A DNA stretch of 64,000 nucleotides from UBA2336 sp049306095 (GCA_049306095.1 JBAQPU010000037.1:1-64000); one strand, 5' to 3'; numbered from the stretch's first letter, positions 10,237-19,485 are shown. The notes: generated by a model from the sequence alone, not told the origin. A program made the numbers and translations.

Positions 10237-13200
10237 TCAGGCGTATTCAAGCACTTTATCAGCCAATTTCACATTGTCGGCCAGCAATTCGTAAAACTTG
10301 TCTTTATTGAATTTTAGAATATCGGTATCACTTTTTGCAATGATCAGGTTGGTGTTTACAAAATTGGGTTTTGCCAACATTTCTCCAATAAACTGCCCCT
10401 TCGAAAATTCAGACACAAAAACACCGCGTTCATAAAAATCTACTACTCCTGATAACTGAACAAAGAAATCGTTGTTCACCTTATCATCCAGTATAAATGT
10501 TTCTCCCTCTTTAAGCCTTACCTCCTCGCTTATATCGGCCAGGTAAGAAAGGGTAACGCCTGAAATATCTTTTAACAATTCAATTTGCTGGAAGAACAGC
10601 ACCTTCTCAAACTTGCTCAGTTTGTTCTTGGTAACGATGATCTCATTCAGTTCACGTTTGTGGTCATCAAACAGTCGGTTAACATTTTGATGGAACTCCT
10701 TTTCACTTAACTGATACAACGCCCATGCTGCAACTTCCCTGATTATCGCATCGGGGTTAAACATTTGGGCGATCAGGTCCATTTTAAAGTCGCTGATTTT
10801 TTCCAAACCAATCCGATACAAAACACAAGCCTTGGTCCACCGGTTTGACTGCGTGAAATCACGGTTGATCATAAATTTCAGCACCAGTTTGGAATCCAGT
10901 TTCACGCGCGGATAGAACACATCCAACCTATTTATTCGATCGCTGTCGGTGATCTCGTCAAGAATTGGAATTACCCGCTGCTTTAATTGGTCAGACAAGA
11001 ACACATCCAGAAGCTCAATGGCATACGTGATACCCTCGGTGGTTTTACTGTCGATATTCTCCTTAACCAATTGAATGGACCGGGTATCGTACAACATCGC
11101 CAACAACATATAAACGTGCTCAATATCATTTTGAATTTCGAGGCGTAATGAACTGGTTATCTGTTGGTTAAACCCATCGTTGCCAACTTCCTGAATAGCG
11201 CTTAAGTTCCACCGGATATCGGCAATATCAGCTTCAATAGCATACTTGATGCGTGTAACCTGCGACATTCCGGCTTTAAAACCGCATTCGCCTAACGACA
11301 GCAGTACTTGTGAAACTACGATCTTATTCGGGTAATCAATTTTGCCCCACAAAATATCTTTCGCCCGCTGGCCGCCAATTCTTCCAATCACCTGAATGAT
11401 GCGCAGGATCACCTGCGTACTCTGGCTGCTTCTGTAAAACGCATTGTCAAGCAACGGCAGCGCTTTAGATCCAATCAAAACCAAACTGTTCATGGCCTGG
11501 TTGCTGTACACCGGGTTACCCAGGTTTTCAATCAAGGCAATAATTACTTCGGCATTCCATTTTTTGGTAGCCGAACGAATAGCAGTATTCCGAACTTTGG
11601 GCTCAGCATCATTCAGAAGTTCGATCAAAAAAGAAATGCACTCTTCTGCTGTAGTATGGAGCAGCAACTCTGCAGCATAATGCCGGTCATCCGGATTGGT
11701 GGATCGTGACAAGCGTTGAATTCTGCTTTTGGTGATATCACCGTCATTCTGAATAATCAATTGCAGGTCGCTCTTGCTGAGAATATTTTTTTCGGCTCCA
11801 TCAACCCTGGTGTCGTCCATGCGGATAACATATTTATCAGAAACTGAAAGGCCTTTTAATTCATTGAGCTTTTCCTGAGCATAGCTATGAATGGTTTCCT
11901 CTTCATTTTTAATCAGATTGTTTACCCAGGTAGAGACCTGGCTTGCATCAATTTTCTCCAACAGCTTATAGGAAAAAACCGCCTTTCCTGAATTTCCCTC
12001 CACCATCATGGCTTCTAACTTTTTCGTAACCTGAGCAAAGCCCTTTTCAAGCTTATCCTGCTGATTATCAGTACTTTCAAGCTTCAACCGGATTTTTCCG
12101 CGGTAACCATTATAGAGCCTGTTAACCACTGCATAATAGAGTACCGACAATACCGCAAGCAGTACGGAAATATGGATAACCTTGAAAAAAGGAAGCAGGG
12201 CCATCAGGAAAACAAGTAAGCCTGCAATGAAGCGGGCACTCTCGTTTACAAAACCTTCAACCTTCGCTTGAATGTTGAAGCGCAGCCGGTTATCGAGCGG
12301 AATAAAGAAGAGTTTAAAGACCGGTGTTTCCAGTGAATCGCGAAGTGTCCAGTTAAACAACCTGCTCATGGCCACAAACAGGAAGAAATAAATAAAGTAT
12401 TGTGGTGATGCTGACTTATCGAAACCAAAGACCAACCCCGCGATTACCGATCCGATCGAAAATATTGCCAGAACAAAAGGTAATAACAGCAACGAAATAC
12501 GCAAGCCATAGTTACCCATGATCCGGTTGTTCACAAACGTCTGCATCAGCAAACTCAATCCGTACACGGCAGCCATGAAAAAGGCATTGAAGTCTGTCAA
12601 TTCACGTTGATCCGGATACTGAATGCTGACCAACTGCTGGAATGAATACTGATTGAGTACAAATACCGTCATGGAAACAACCAACAGCACCGACATCGTT
12701 AGAATGTAACGATCCGAGAAGGTTCTTCGCATGGTGGTTTCCTCCCGAACGCGCTCATCAAATTCACGCGGATCGTTTTTCGATAAGGTAAAACGAGACG
12801 AAATGAGGAAAAGCAACACCCCCACCAACAACATACTCACGCTGCAAACCATCAGGTAGTTCGTAGTATCCGGAACCAGCCGCGAGGTTAAAGGAATAAG
12901 AAATGAAGCACCAATTGCAGCCACCAACTGGCCGGTATCAATCCATCCGATGATGCTCTTCGACTGTCTGAAATTAAAGAGGCGCCCAAATGTTCCCCAG
13001 TAACTCAATAACAGAATAGCGATTACAGGCCCTGAACCGCAATACATCACAAAAATGACTATTTCGTGCCACGCTGGATTGCCGAAATGGAGGAGGTAGT
13101 AGACTGCAAGGGTAAAGCTGAAAATCAGCGCCACACTGATTTGTGTTAATGTTGAAAAGCGGATGAGGTTTTGAAACGATGAGAAAATAAAAGTTGATAC

Positions 13201-13392
13201 AATACCCAAAAACCCTGCCGCCAGAAAGGCTTTGTTCAGGTGCTCACCCATCCGGTTCAGAAATATGGAGTCGGCAGTAATCTGGTAGGTGGCAATAAAT
13301 ACCCCCATGAAAAAACCGGTAGTCAGCATCAGCAACACCTGACGTTGCTCGAGTGTCTTAACCTGAAGGAATGCGGGTAAAACTGAAGCCAT
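10237..13392 (-). CDS. Multidomain membrane protein: MFS/nucleotide-transporter-like, HEAT repeats, cNMP-binding domain
   Basis: A 1051-residue fusion. Residues about 15-440 contain about 12 hydrophobic segments and resemble a major-facilitator or ATP/ADP-translocase-like transporter. Residues about 560-880 are HEAT-like helical repeats (TTAEECISFLIELLNDAEPKVRNTAIRSATKKW and similar). Residues about 920-1051 match a cyclic-nucleotide-binding/CAP-like beta-roll (LKEGETFILDDKVNNDFFVQLSGVVDFYE, then FIGEMLAK). The family occurs in Bacteroidota with no settled substrate. The arrangement suggests transport or sensing gated by a cytoplasmic ligand. The gene starts immediately after the ompH terminator on the same strand and probably has its own promoter. 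Confidence 0.8.
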   Translation of the reverse strand: MASVLPAFLQVKTLEQRQVLLMLTTGFFMGVFIATYQITADSIFLNRMGEHLNKAFLAAGFLGIVSTFIFSSFQNLIRFSTLTQISVALIFSFTLAVYYLLHFGNPAWHEIVIFVMYCGSGPVIAILLLSYWGTFGRLFNFRQSKSIIGWIDTGQLVAAIGASFLIPLTSRLVPDTTNYLMVCSVSMLLVGVLLFLISSRFTLSKNDPREFDERVREETTMRRTFSDRYILTMSVLLVVSMTVFVLNQYSFQQLVSIQYPDQRELTDFNAFFMAAVYGLSLLMQTFVNNRIMGNYGLRISLLLLPFVLAIFSIGSVIAGLVFGFDKSASPQYFIYFFLFVAMSRLFNWTLRDSLETPVFKLFFIPLDNRLRFNIQAKVEGFVNESARFIAGLLVFLMALLPFFKVIHISVLLAVLSVLYYAVVNRLYNGYRGKIRLKLESTDNQQDKLEKGFAQVTKKLEAMMVEGNSGKAVFSYKLLEKIDASQVSTWVNNLIKNEEETIHSYAQEKLNELKGLSVSDKYVIRMDDTRVDGAEKNILSKSDLQLIIQNDGDITKSRIQRLSRSTNPDDRHYAAELLLHTTAEECISFLIELLNDAEPKVRNTAIRSATKKWNAEVIIALIENLGNPVYSNQAMNSLVLIGSKALPLLDNAFYRSSQSTQVILRIIQVIGRIGGQRAKDILWGKIDYPNKIVVSQVLLSLGECGFKAGMSQVTRIKYAIEADIADIRWNLSAIQEVGNDGFNQQITSSLRLEIQNDIEHVYMLLAMLYDTRSIQLVKENIDSKTTEGITYAIELLDVFLSDQLKQRVIPILDEITDSDRINRLDVFYPRVKLDSKLVLKFMINRDFTQSNRWTKACVLYRIGLEKISDFKMDLIAQMFNPDAIIREVAAWALYQLSEKEFHQNVNRLFDDHKRELNEIIVTKNKLSKFEKVLFFQQIELLKDISGVTLSYLADISEEVRLKEGETFILDDKVNNDFFVQLSGVVDFYERGVFVSEFSKGQFIGEMLAKPNFVNTNLIIAKSDTDILKFNKDKFYELLADNVKLADKVLEYA

Positions 13393-13399
13393 AGACTAA

Positions 13400-13407
13400 C
13401 AAATATA
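13400..13407 (-). promoter_or_regulatory. Candidate -7 box for the transporter-HEAT-cNMP gene
   Basis: The minus strand reads TATATTTG, an exact TAnnTTTG match. Its last base is only 8 positions before the A of the ATG at 13392, so transcription would start at or next to the start codon and the mRNA would be nearly leaderless. The box abuts the T-run of the preceding terminator. Confidence 0.45.
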
Positions 13408-13443
13408 AAAAAAAACCGGCCCCTTCTTACAGGAAACCGGTTT
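13407..13443 (-). terminator. Intrinsic terminator of the ompH-like gene
   Basis: Reading the minus strand, AAACCGG (13443-13437) can pair with CCGGTTT (13419-13413), with an inner CCT/AGG pairing, and is followed by a run of T. It lies 19 bases after the stop of the ompH-like gene. Confidence 0.7.
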
Positions 13444-13462
13444 GATGTTCTTTCAGGAAAAA

Positions 13463-14080
13463 TTATTTCTTTGTTGTACTGTCAGCTTTCACACTGCCGC
13501 CACTCTTTTCCGTTTTATATTCCTCGTTCAATCCTTTTACGACCACATCGGTTATGTCGAGCGTTTCAACACCATACAGTACATCGCTGGACGGGTCATA
13601 CTTTAACACAACCTGCAGGCCGTTGTCCTTGCCATACTTCTTTAAGAAGATGGTAATCCGATCATACAATTCTTTATTCAGTTTTGATTCATCGTTCATC
13701 AACTCCTGGCTCAGGCTCTGCTGATACATCTGAAGATTCTGTTGCTTTTTAGCCAAGTCCTCTTCCAGGGCACGTGCCTGCCCGATGGTTAAGTTGGAAA
13801 CATTGCGCTGGTAAGCCGTAATTTCGCTTTGCAAGCCCTGCGCACGGTTACGGTAGTCCGTATCCATTTTCTTGGTTTTCGCTTCCAGAACAACCTTATT
13901 GTCTTTCAGGAAATCATAATACTTTAATACTGAATCGGAATTAATGTAGGCGATGGTTAAATCACCAACAGGCACATTGGCCGAACCTGTGCTTTTCGGG
14001 CCAGCCGAAAAGTGTAAATAATATAAAACACCTACCGCAACCAGCAGCACCGTGCTTAAAATGAGTGACAAATTCTTCAT
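13463..14080 (-). CDS. OmpH/Skp family periplasmic chaperone
   Basis: A 205-residue protein with an N-terminal membrane/signal segment (LSLILSTVLLVAVGVLYYLHF). It then has the Skp/OmpH pattern: a short strand IAYINSDSVLKYYDFLKD, a long charged helical arm (residues about 60-145) rich in Lys, Glu and Gln, and a returning strand with LQVVLKYDPSSDVLYG. Skp-type chaperones hold unfolded outer-membrane proteins in the periplasm. The hydrophobic N-terminus lacks a clear cleavage site, so it may stay anchored in the inner membrane. A candidate promoter box and a terminator bracket the gene, so it is probably monocistronic. Confidence 0.85.
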   Translation of the reverse strand: MKNLSLILSTVLLVAVGVLYYLHFSAGPKSTGSANVPVGDLTIAYINSDSVLKYYDFLKDNKVVLEAKTKKMDTDYRNRAQGLQSEITAYQRNVSNLTIGQARALEEDLAKKQQNLQMYQQSLSQELMNDESKLNKELYDRITIFLKKYGKDNGLQVVLKYDPSSDVLYGVETLDITDVVVKGLNEEYKTEKSGGSVKADSTTKK

Positions 14081-14111
14081 GAAAAACGGTTATAGTAATG
14101 ATTTTAGCCCG

Positions 14112-14119
14112 CAAATATA
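14112..14119 (-). promoter_or_regulatory. Candidate -7 box for the ompH-like gene
   Basis: The minus strand reads TATATTTG (exact TAnnTTTG), ending 32 bases before the ATG at 14080. Confidence 0.45.
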
Positions 14120-14168
14120 ATCATAGGCTTCAATTTTGGATGAAATTGTAAAACAAAAATGGGTGAGG

Positions 14169-14732
14169 TTACGCCTCCTCTTCCCTGGTTTGAAAAGAAT
14201 ACAGAGTGGGATCCAGTTGCAGCGCATCGGAGTTAAAGTCGCTGATGAATTTTTCAATTATCCGGGGGGTAATTGACTCCACGTGAATGCCAATGTCCAG
14301 GGCTATTCCGAAATCGGCATGTTCGTCCATATCCACATGCTCTTTCACTTTTACAGCCTCTTCTTCTTCCAACTCTACAATTACCTCGGCCATGAACAAT
14401 CCAATTTCCTCTTCCTGGTCATCCAGCATCTCTAAATTTCCATTCTCATCCTCATCGTATGAAATTTTCTTATAATCAGGGAAGTGTTGAGCAGCTCGGT
14501 GTTCGGCAATCTCAAACATTTCACTCTCATGCTGTAAACGTAAGGTGTACATCACCGCATCAAAAATCACTTCACGCCCATCGTCATGTTTACCAGCAAA
14601 ATAAAAATGAACATACTCATCGGTATTCTCATCGTTGTCGTCAGTCAAAAAATTTGTGCCCAACGCCTTCATTCTTCGCTTGTAGTCACCGATCACATCG
14701 GCTTCAAAACCTTGATTACGAATTGCCTGCAT
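14169..14732 (-). CDS. Acidic conserved hypothetical protein
   Basis: The ATG at 14732 (MQAIRNQGFEADVIGDYK) is preferred; the frame could also start from a GTG at 14744. The product is 187 residues, very acidic, with Asp/Glu-rich stretches (DEDENGNLEMLDDQEEE and VELEEEEAVKVKEHVDMDEHADF). No signal peptide or membrane segment is visible, so it should be cytoplasmic. It looks like a mixed alpha/beta protein of a Bacteroidota-restricted family that I cannot name. It lies alone between the ompH-like gene and the gamma-carbonic-anhydrase-like gene, on the same strand as both. Function unknown. Confidence 0.65.
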   Translation of the reverse strand: MQAIRNQGFEADVIGDYKRRMKALGTNFLTDDNDENTDEYVHFYFAGKHDDGREVIFDAVMYTLRLQHESEMFEIAEHRAAQHFPDYKKISYDEDENGNLEMLDDQEEEIGLFMAEVIVELEEEEAVKVKEHVDMDEHADFGIALDIGIHVESITPRIIEKFISDFNSDALQLDPTLYSFQTREEEA

Positions 14733-14821
14733 TACCCAGTACACTTAAATTTTAAGGAATAGGAATATAGAAATAAATCATGAAAAAATCATCAAGCCAA
14801 TCAATTTAAAGGTAAGCCAGT

Positions 14822-15346
14822 TCAGGAAGCAGGTGGCTCCTTAAACCATTCGGCATACATGGGATAGTTTCGGGCTGTCCGTTGGATGACCTCCCGCATT
14901 TCATCGCTGATATCCTTCATGCGTTTAGCCGGATTGCCTGCGTACATACTGCCCGACTCCACCCTGGTACCGGGCAAAATAATAGCACCTGCCGCAATTA
15001 TTGAATGAGCACCAATTACGGCTCCATCCATGACAATCGCTCCCATTCCAATCAGTACGTGATCTTCGATTGTACACCCGTGAATGATGGCATTGTGGGC
15101 AATGGAAACATTACTGCCAATAATGGTCTTCGCTTTTTGATAGGTACAATGAATAACCGCTCCATCCTGAATGTTCGTGTTGTCGCCAATGGTGATGGAG
15201 TGAACATCACCGCGCACCACGGCATTAAACCAAACTGTACAGTTATTGCCCATGGTCACTTCACCCACCACTACCGCGGTGTCGGCAAAGAAACAATTGC
15301 TTCCAAAGGTTGGAGTAAAACCCTTTACTGATTTTATGATTGCCAT
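14822..15346 (-). CDS. Gamma-carbonic-anhydrase-like hexapeptide-repeat protein
   Basis: The start is taken at the ATG at 15346 (MAIIKSVKGFTPTFG), which fits this family; the frame is open 57 bases further upstream. The 174-residue product folds as a left-handed beta-helix of hexapeptide repeats (VVVGEV, CTVWFNAVVRGDVHSITIGDNTNIQDGAVIH). The motifs RGD, NIQDG and the His pair in SIAHNAIIHG match metal-binding positions of the YrdA/PaaY gamma-carbonic-anhydrase group. The C-terminal YAGNPAKRMK helix is also typical. Catalytic activity cannot be judged from sequence alone; it may be a carbonic anhydrase or a related acyl-CoA-type hydrolase. It is transcribed divergently from miaB. Confidence 0.85.
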   Translation of the reverse strand: MAIIKSVKGFTPTFGSNCFFADTAVVVGEVTMGNNCTVWFNAVVRGDVHSITIGDNTNIQDGAVIHCTYQKAKTIIGSNVSIAHNAIIHGCTIEDHVLIGMGAIVMDGAVIGAHSIIAAGAIILPGTRVESGSMYAGNPAKRMKDISDEMREVIQRTARNYPMYAEWFKEPPAS

Positions 15347-15412
15347 GCTCAAATCTCGATAAACAGCTTCAAATCCCACTGACAAGATGTCACAAAAAAA
15401 CACTAAAAGTTG

Positions 15413-15420
15413 TATTTTTG
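15413..15420 (+). promoter_or_regulatory. Candidate -7 box for the miaB operon
   Basis: TATTTTTG is an exact TAnnTTTG match ending 20 bases before the miaB ATG at 15440. It also supports that start over the upstream TTG at 15410. Confidence 0.5.
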
Positions 15421-15439
15421 TGTCTTTGATAGAAGAAGA

Positions 15440-16894
15440 ATGGCGGATATTATAGCAGATTTGGGTATTTTGAAGGAATCCGAAGGCGAGTCGTGCGAGA
15501 CCTATAAGACGTCACCGGACTCCAATACTGGAAAAAGCCGAAAACTTTATATTGAAAGCTACGGATGTCAAATGAATTTCTCCGACAGTGAGATTGTAGC
15601 TTCTATCCTTGAAAAAGAAGGTTTTGATACCACTTCGGATATCGCGCAGGCCGATGTTGTGTTTCTGAATACATGTTCTATTCGCGAAAAGGCTGAGCAA
15701 ACCGTTCGCAACCGACTTACCCATATCAATGGATTGAAGAAACAAAAGCCGGAAATACTGGTTGGTGTACTCGGCTGCATGGCCGAGCGATTGAAATCAA
15801 AATTTCTTGAAGAAGAAAAGATCGTTGACCTCGTGGCAGGCCCGGATGCCTACCGCGACCTCCCGAAACTGATCACCCAGGTGGATGAAGGTGGAAAGGC
15901 TATCAACACATTTTTATCGCGCGAAGAAACCTACGCAGACATAAGTCCGGTAAGACTCAACTCAAACGGTATCACCGCCTTTATTTCTATTATGCGCGGA
16001 TGCGATAACATGTGTACCTTTTGTGTGGTGCCTTTCACCCGTGGGCGCGAACGTAGCCGCGATCCGCATTCAATCGTTGCAGAAGCTAAAGACCTTTTTG
16101 CACGTGGATATCGTGAAGTCACTCTGCTTGGACAAAATGTTGACTCCTATAAGTGGAGCGCGGAGGAAAACAACAAAGCGAGGCTGGAAAAAAGAGAAGC
16201 AGGTGACGTTATCAATTTTGCTCACCTGCTGGAGATGGTGGCAACTATTCATCCCGACCTGCGCGTACGATTCTCAACTTCGCATCCAAAGGATATTACC
16301 GATGAGGTACTTTTCACAATGGCCCGGCATGAAAACATTTGCAACAATATTCACCTGCCAGCACAAAGCGGAAGCTCCCGTATTCTCGAATTGATGAATC
16401 GTGGGTATACCCGCGAATGGTATATCAATAAAGCATTACGTGTTCGCGAAGTTTTGGGTGAGGATTGCGGCATCTCATGCGACATGATCACGGGTTTTTG
16501 TTCTGAAACTGAAGAAGAACATAGGGAAACACTTTCATTGATGGATATTGTCCGGTATGATTTCGCCTACATGTTCATTTACTCGGAGCGACCCGGAACC
16601 CTGGCTGAGAAAAAATTTAAAGATGACATTCCTATTGAGCTTAAAAAGAAAAGGTTAGAAGAAATAATTAGCAGGCAAACTTCACATTCAATTGAACGGA
16701 ACAAAAGAGATGTTGGCAAGGTGCATCAGGTTTTGATTGAAGGTTTTTCAAAACGCTCCAATGATTTCCTTCAGGGGCGAAACACAGCAAACAAGGTAAT
16801 CGTTTTCCCGAAGGAGAGTTTTAAAAAAGGTCAGTATGTAAACGTGTTGGTAGAAAGCTACACCCGCGGAACACTATTAGGCAAAGCAGTTTAA
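15440..16894 (+). CDS. miaB: tRNA-2-methylthio-N6-dimethylallyladenosine synthase MiaB
   Basis: A radical-SAM methylthiotransferase that adds a methylthio group to isopentenyl-A37 of tRNAs reading UNN codons. The ATG at 15440 is chosen because it lies 20 bases after a promoter box; the frame is open to a TTG at 15410. Visible motifs: the N-terminal MTTase cluster cysteines in SYGCQMNFSDSE, NTCSIREKAE and LGCMAE; the radical-SAM triad in RGCDNMCTFCVVPFTRGRERSR; SGSSRILELMNRGYTR; and a C-terminal TRAM-type region. Length (484 residues) is normal. The stop TAA shares one base with the ATG of the sigma-54 activator gene, so the two are coupled. Confidence 0.96.
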   Translation: MADIIADLGILKESEGESCETYKTSPDSNTGKSRKLYIESYGCQMNFSDSEIVASILEKEGFDTTSDIAQADVVFLNTCSIREKAEQTVRNRLTHINGLKKQKPEILVGVLGCMAERLKSKFLEEEKIVDLVAGPDAYRDLPKLITQVDEGGKAINTFLSREETYADISPVRLNSNGITAFISIMRGCDNMCTFCVVPFTRGRERSRDPHSIVAEAKDLFARGYREVTLLGQNVDSYKWSAEENNKARLEKREAGDVINFAHLLEMVATIHPDLRVRFSTSHPKDITDEVLFTMARHENICNNIHLPAQSGSSRILELMNRGYTREWYINKALRVREVLGEDCGISCDMITGFCSETEEEHRETLSLMDIVRYDFAYMFIYSERPGTLAEKKFKDDIPIELKKKRLEEIISRQTSHSIERNKRDVGKVHQVLIEGFSKRSNDFLQGRNTANKVIVFPKESFKKGQYVNVLVESYTRGTLLGKAV

Positions 16895-18144
16895 TGAGCA
16901 TTACAGATTCAGAAATACAAAGCGTCAAACAACGGTTCGGTATCATGGGGGTATCGCCCTTACTGAACAATGCGGTGCGGGTAGCCATGCAGGTGGCTCC
17001 TACCGATATGTCGGTGTTGATTACAGGCGAAAGCGGAAGCGGTAAAGAATCATTTTCTAAAATTATCCACCACCTGAGTTCACGCAAGCATGGCCAGTTT
17101 ATTGCCATCAACTGCGGATCTATTCCGGAAGGAACAATCGATTCAGAACTTTTCGGCCACGAGAAGGGATCTTTTACCGGAGCACACGAAGCGCGCAAAG
17201 GCTATTTTGAAGTAACCAATGGCGGAACAATTTTTTTGGATGAAATTGGTGAAATGCCCCTGGGAACCCAAGCCCGTTTGCTGCGCGTACTGGAAAACGG
17301 TGAGTTCATCAAAGTAGGTTCATCGAAAGTAATCAAAACCGATGTGCGGGTGGTGGCGGCCACTAATGTAAACCTCATGCGCAAGGTTGAAGAGGGAAAA
17401 TTCAGGGAAGACTTGTATTACAGGCTTAGTACCGTACCCATTTTTGTGCCTCCGTTGCGCGATCGCGGAAAGGATGCTGAATTACTGTTCAGAAAATTTG
17501 CCACCGACTTTGCCGAGAAATACAAAGTAAAACCTATTTCATTGACCGAGGACGCAAAAGAAGTTTTGCTAAAATATCGTTTTCCTGGAAATATTCGTCA
17601 GCTGAAAAATCTGGTTGAACAAATTTCAGTTCTTTCAACAGACGACAAAGATGTTTCGGCTGAAAGACTTCGGCAGTACCTTCCTCAGGAAACAAGTTTA
17701 CCAACGTTGTACCGAAATGGCAGCACTCCTTCCGATTCCTTTTCGGAACGGGATATTCTTTATAAGGTTCTTTTCGATATGAAAAAGGACATGGTTGATT
17801 TAAAGAAAATCGTTCTTGATAATTTAGGGCATCAGGGTAACCTTATGAAAGAACATCCGGGTTTGTTTGAAGGGATTGATACTCCTGTACAAACAGGAGA
17901 ACCGGTTATGCTGAATTACAATCCAGCGGTTTCCACCCATGCCGACCCGGAACCGGTAGAAGAAGTGCAGGATATTTCACACGAAACGGAAGAAGATTCA
18001 CTTTCGATAGAAAAGAAAGAAAAAGAGTTGATTCAGCGAGCACTTCAAAAAAATAACAACAAACGAAAATACGCGGCACGGGATTTGGGCATATCGGAAA
18101 GAACGCTGTATCGAAAAATAAAACAATATGACCTTGATGAGTAA
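16894..18144 (+). CDS. Sigma-54-dependent transcriptional activator without a receiver domain
   Basis: A 416-residue enhancer-binding protein. The AAA+ domain starts near residue 15 with Walker A GESGSGKE, then a GSFTGA loop (variant of the usual GAFTGA sigma-54 contact), Walker B GGTIFLDEIGE and the arginine-rich FREDLYYRLSTVPIFVPPLRDR. The C-terminus ends in a Fis-type helix-turn-helix (KRKYAARDLGISERTLYRKIKQY). There is no N-terminal receiver, GAF or PAS domain, so activity must be controlled by level or by a partner. It sits between miaB (1-base overlap) and lptE (17-base overlap), a neighbourhood I recall as conserved in Bacteroidota. Target promoters are unknown. Confidence 0.93.
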   Translation: MSITDSEIQSVKQRFGIMGVSPLLNNAVRVAMQVAPTDMSVLITGESGSGKESFSKIIHHLSSRKHGQFIAINCGSIPEGTIDSELFGHEKGSFTGAHEARKGYFEVTNGGTIFLDEIGEMPLGTQARLLRVLENGEFIKVGSSKVIKTDVRVVAATNVNLMRKVEEGKFREDLYYRLSTVPIFVPPLRDRGKDAELLFRKFATDFAEKYKVKPISLTEDAKEVLLKYRFPGNIRQLKNLVEQISVLSTDDKDVSAERLRQYLPQETSLPTLYRNGSTPSDSFSERDILYKVLFDMKKDMVDLKKIVLDNLGHQGNLMKEHPGLFEGIDTPVQTGEPVMLNYNPAVSTHADPEPVEEVQDISHETEEDSLSIEKKEKELIQRALQKNNNKRKYAARDLGISERTLYRKIKQYDLDE

Positions 18145-18658
18145 ATTACCTGCACTGGCCGCAAGTTTCCTGTTGGTATTGGTTACATCATCGTGCGGGG
18201 TTTATTCTTTTACCGGCTCCAATACTACTGCAAAAAATATATCCGTAGATGAATTCTATAACAATACCGATTTAGGTCCTGCCAATTTAGGGCAGACTTT
18301 CACCAACCGATTAAAAGATTACTTTATTCAAAACAGTAGCTTAAGCGTTGTGCAAAGCAATGGCGAACTTCAATTTGAAGGAACAATTGCAGACTACCGG
18401 ATTACACCTATTGCTCCAACCTCTACCGGAGATCCCAACAAAATCAATTCAGCATCCTCTACCCGGCTAACAATTGTCGTAAAAGTAAACTATGTGAACA
18501 CGCAGGATGAGGCCATGAGTTTTAAGGACAAAAGTTTTTCTTTTTATAAAGATTTCAGTAACGATCAAACCCTGGCCGACATTGAAGAACAATTGATCCG
18601 ACAGATATTCGATCAAATCTGCCTCGACATCTTCAACGCCTCAATTGCCAATTGGTAA
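18128..18658 (+). CDS. lptE: LPS-assembly lipoprotein LptE
   Basis: A 176-residue lipoprotein whose signal ends in the lipobox VTSSC followed by GVYSFTGSN. The short length, the CGxYSFTG start and the alternating pattern ending in EEQLIRQIFDQICLDIFNASIANW are those of the Bacteroidota LptE family, which plugs the LptD barrel during lipopolysaccharide insertion in the outer membrane. The start could be 18128 or the in-frame ATG at 18137; either gives a good signal peptide. It overlaps the 3' end of the sigma-54 activator gene by 17 bases and is followed by the TPR protein and secG, so it is part of one operon. Confidence 0.88.
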   Translation: MTLMSKLPALAASFLLVLVTSSCGVYSFTGSNTTAKNISVDEFYNNTDLGPANLGQTFTNRLKDYFIQNSSLSVVQSNGELQFEGTIADYRITPIAPTSTGDPNKINSASSTRLTIVVKVNYVNTQDEAMSFKDKSFSFYKDFSNDQTLADIEEQLIRQIFDQICLDIFNASIANW

Positions 18659-18692
18659 AAATTTTCTATTTTTACTTAGGGCAAAAATCTGC

Positions 18693-19484
18693 GTGGAAAA
18701 AAAACAACTTGTTGACTTGCTTCAGCACTATTCAGGGTCATCTTCAGCAGAAGCTGAGGAAGTGCTCTCGCTTGTTCATACCTATCCGTACAGCCAGGTA
18801 CTGCAGGCGCTTTCGGCCCGTGTAAGCAAAGACCATAACTTCGAAAATCAGCAGTCATTACTGCAATCTGCTGCGGTTTATAGTACCGATCGCTCTGTAC
18901 TCAAAGAGATCATGTCGAAAGCATATGCGGCTGTCAACATAAAAGAGAAAGCCGGTTTACCTGCTGTGGTCGTGCCCGATAGCCACATTCATGAAGCCAT
19001 CGATTCAATCGATTATGCAGAAGAGGTTATTCATGACCTGGAACGATTGAACGAATTAAAACACAATTTTGAAACACTGGCTGCAGGCTTGCCAGCATTA
19101 GAAAAGCCTAAACGAAAACCACCGGGAAGACCAAAAAAAAATAGTGAATCTTCGGCAGACCCGCTCATCGAGAATATCAAGACCACTAAAAAAAAAATTG
19201 ATCCTGAGAGCGTAAAGGCAAAAGAACAGATTGCCATTATCGATCAGTTTATAAAGGCGCAGCCTTCTATTAAACCAAAGCCATCCGAGACCCCATCGCA
19301 GGGTGATTTATCGGAAATAAAAAGTGGTGAATTTGCCGACAACATCATCTCCGAAACATTGGCAACTATCCTTATCCAACAGGGTAAGAAAGAAAAGGCA
19401 ATTGAGGTGTACAAAAAGCTGATTTGGAAGTTTCCACAAAAAAAGGCTTACTTTGCGGCTCGAATTGACGAACTGAAAAAATAA
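18693..19484 (+). CDS. TPR-like hypothetical protein between lptE and secG
   Basis: A GTG at 18693 (MEKKQLVDLLQHYSG) is the preferred start; the frame is open upstream to a TTG at 18645 inside lptE, but that extension is hydrophobic and atypical. The 263-residue product is helical at the N-terminus, has a Lys/Pro-rich linker (KPKRKPPGRPKKNSESS) and ends in one TPR-like hairpin (SETLATILIQQGKKEKAIEVYKKLIWKFPQKKAYFAARIDEL). No signal peptide is present, so it is cytoplasmic. It is conserved by position in Bacteroidota as far as I recall, but its role is not known. The ATG of secG follows one base after its stop. Confidence 0.75.
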   Translation: MEKKQLVDLLQHYSGSSSAEAEEVLSLVHTYPYSQVLQALSARVSKDHNFENQQSLLQSAAVYSTDRSVLKEIMSKAYAAVNIKEKAGLPAVVVPDSHIHEAIDSIDYAEEVIHDLERLNELKHNFETLAAGLPALEKPKRKPPGRPKKNSESSADPLIENIKTTKKKIDPESVKAKEQIAIIDQFIKAQPSIKPKPSETPSQGDLSEIKSGEFADNIISETLATILIQQGKKEKAIEVYKKLIWKFPQKKAYFAARIDELKK

Positions 19485-19485
19485 C

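Noticed and set aside
14744..14744. GTG start for the acidic hypothetical protein
   Set aside because: An ATG 12 bases further in gives the more usual start; the GTG adds only four residues.
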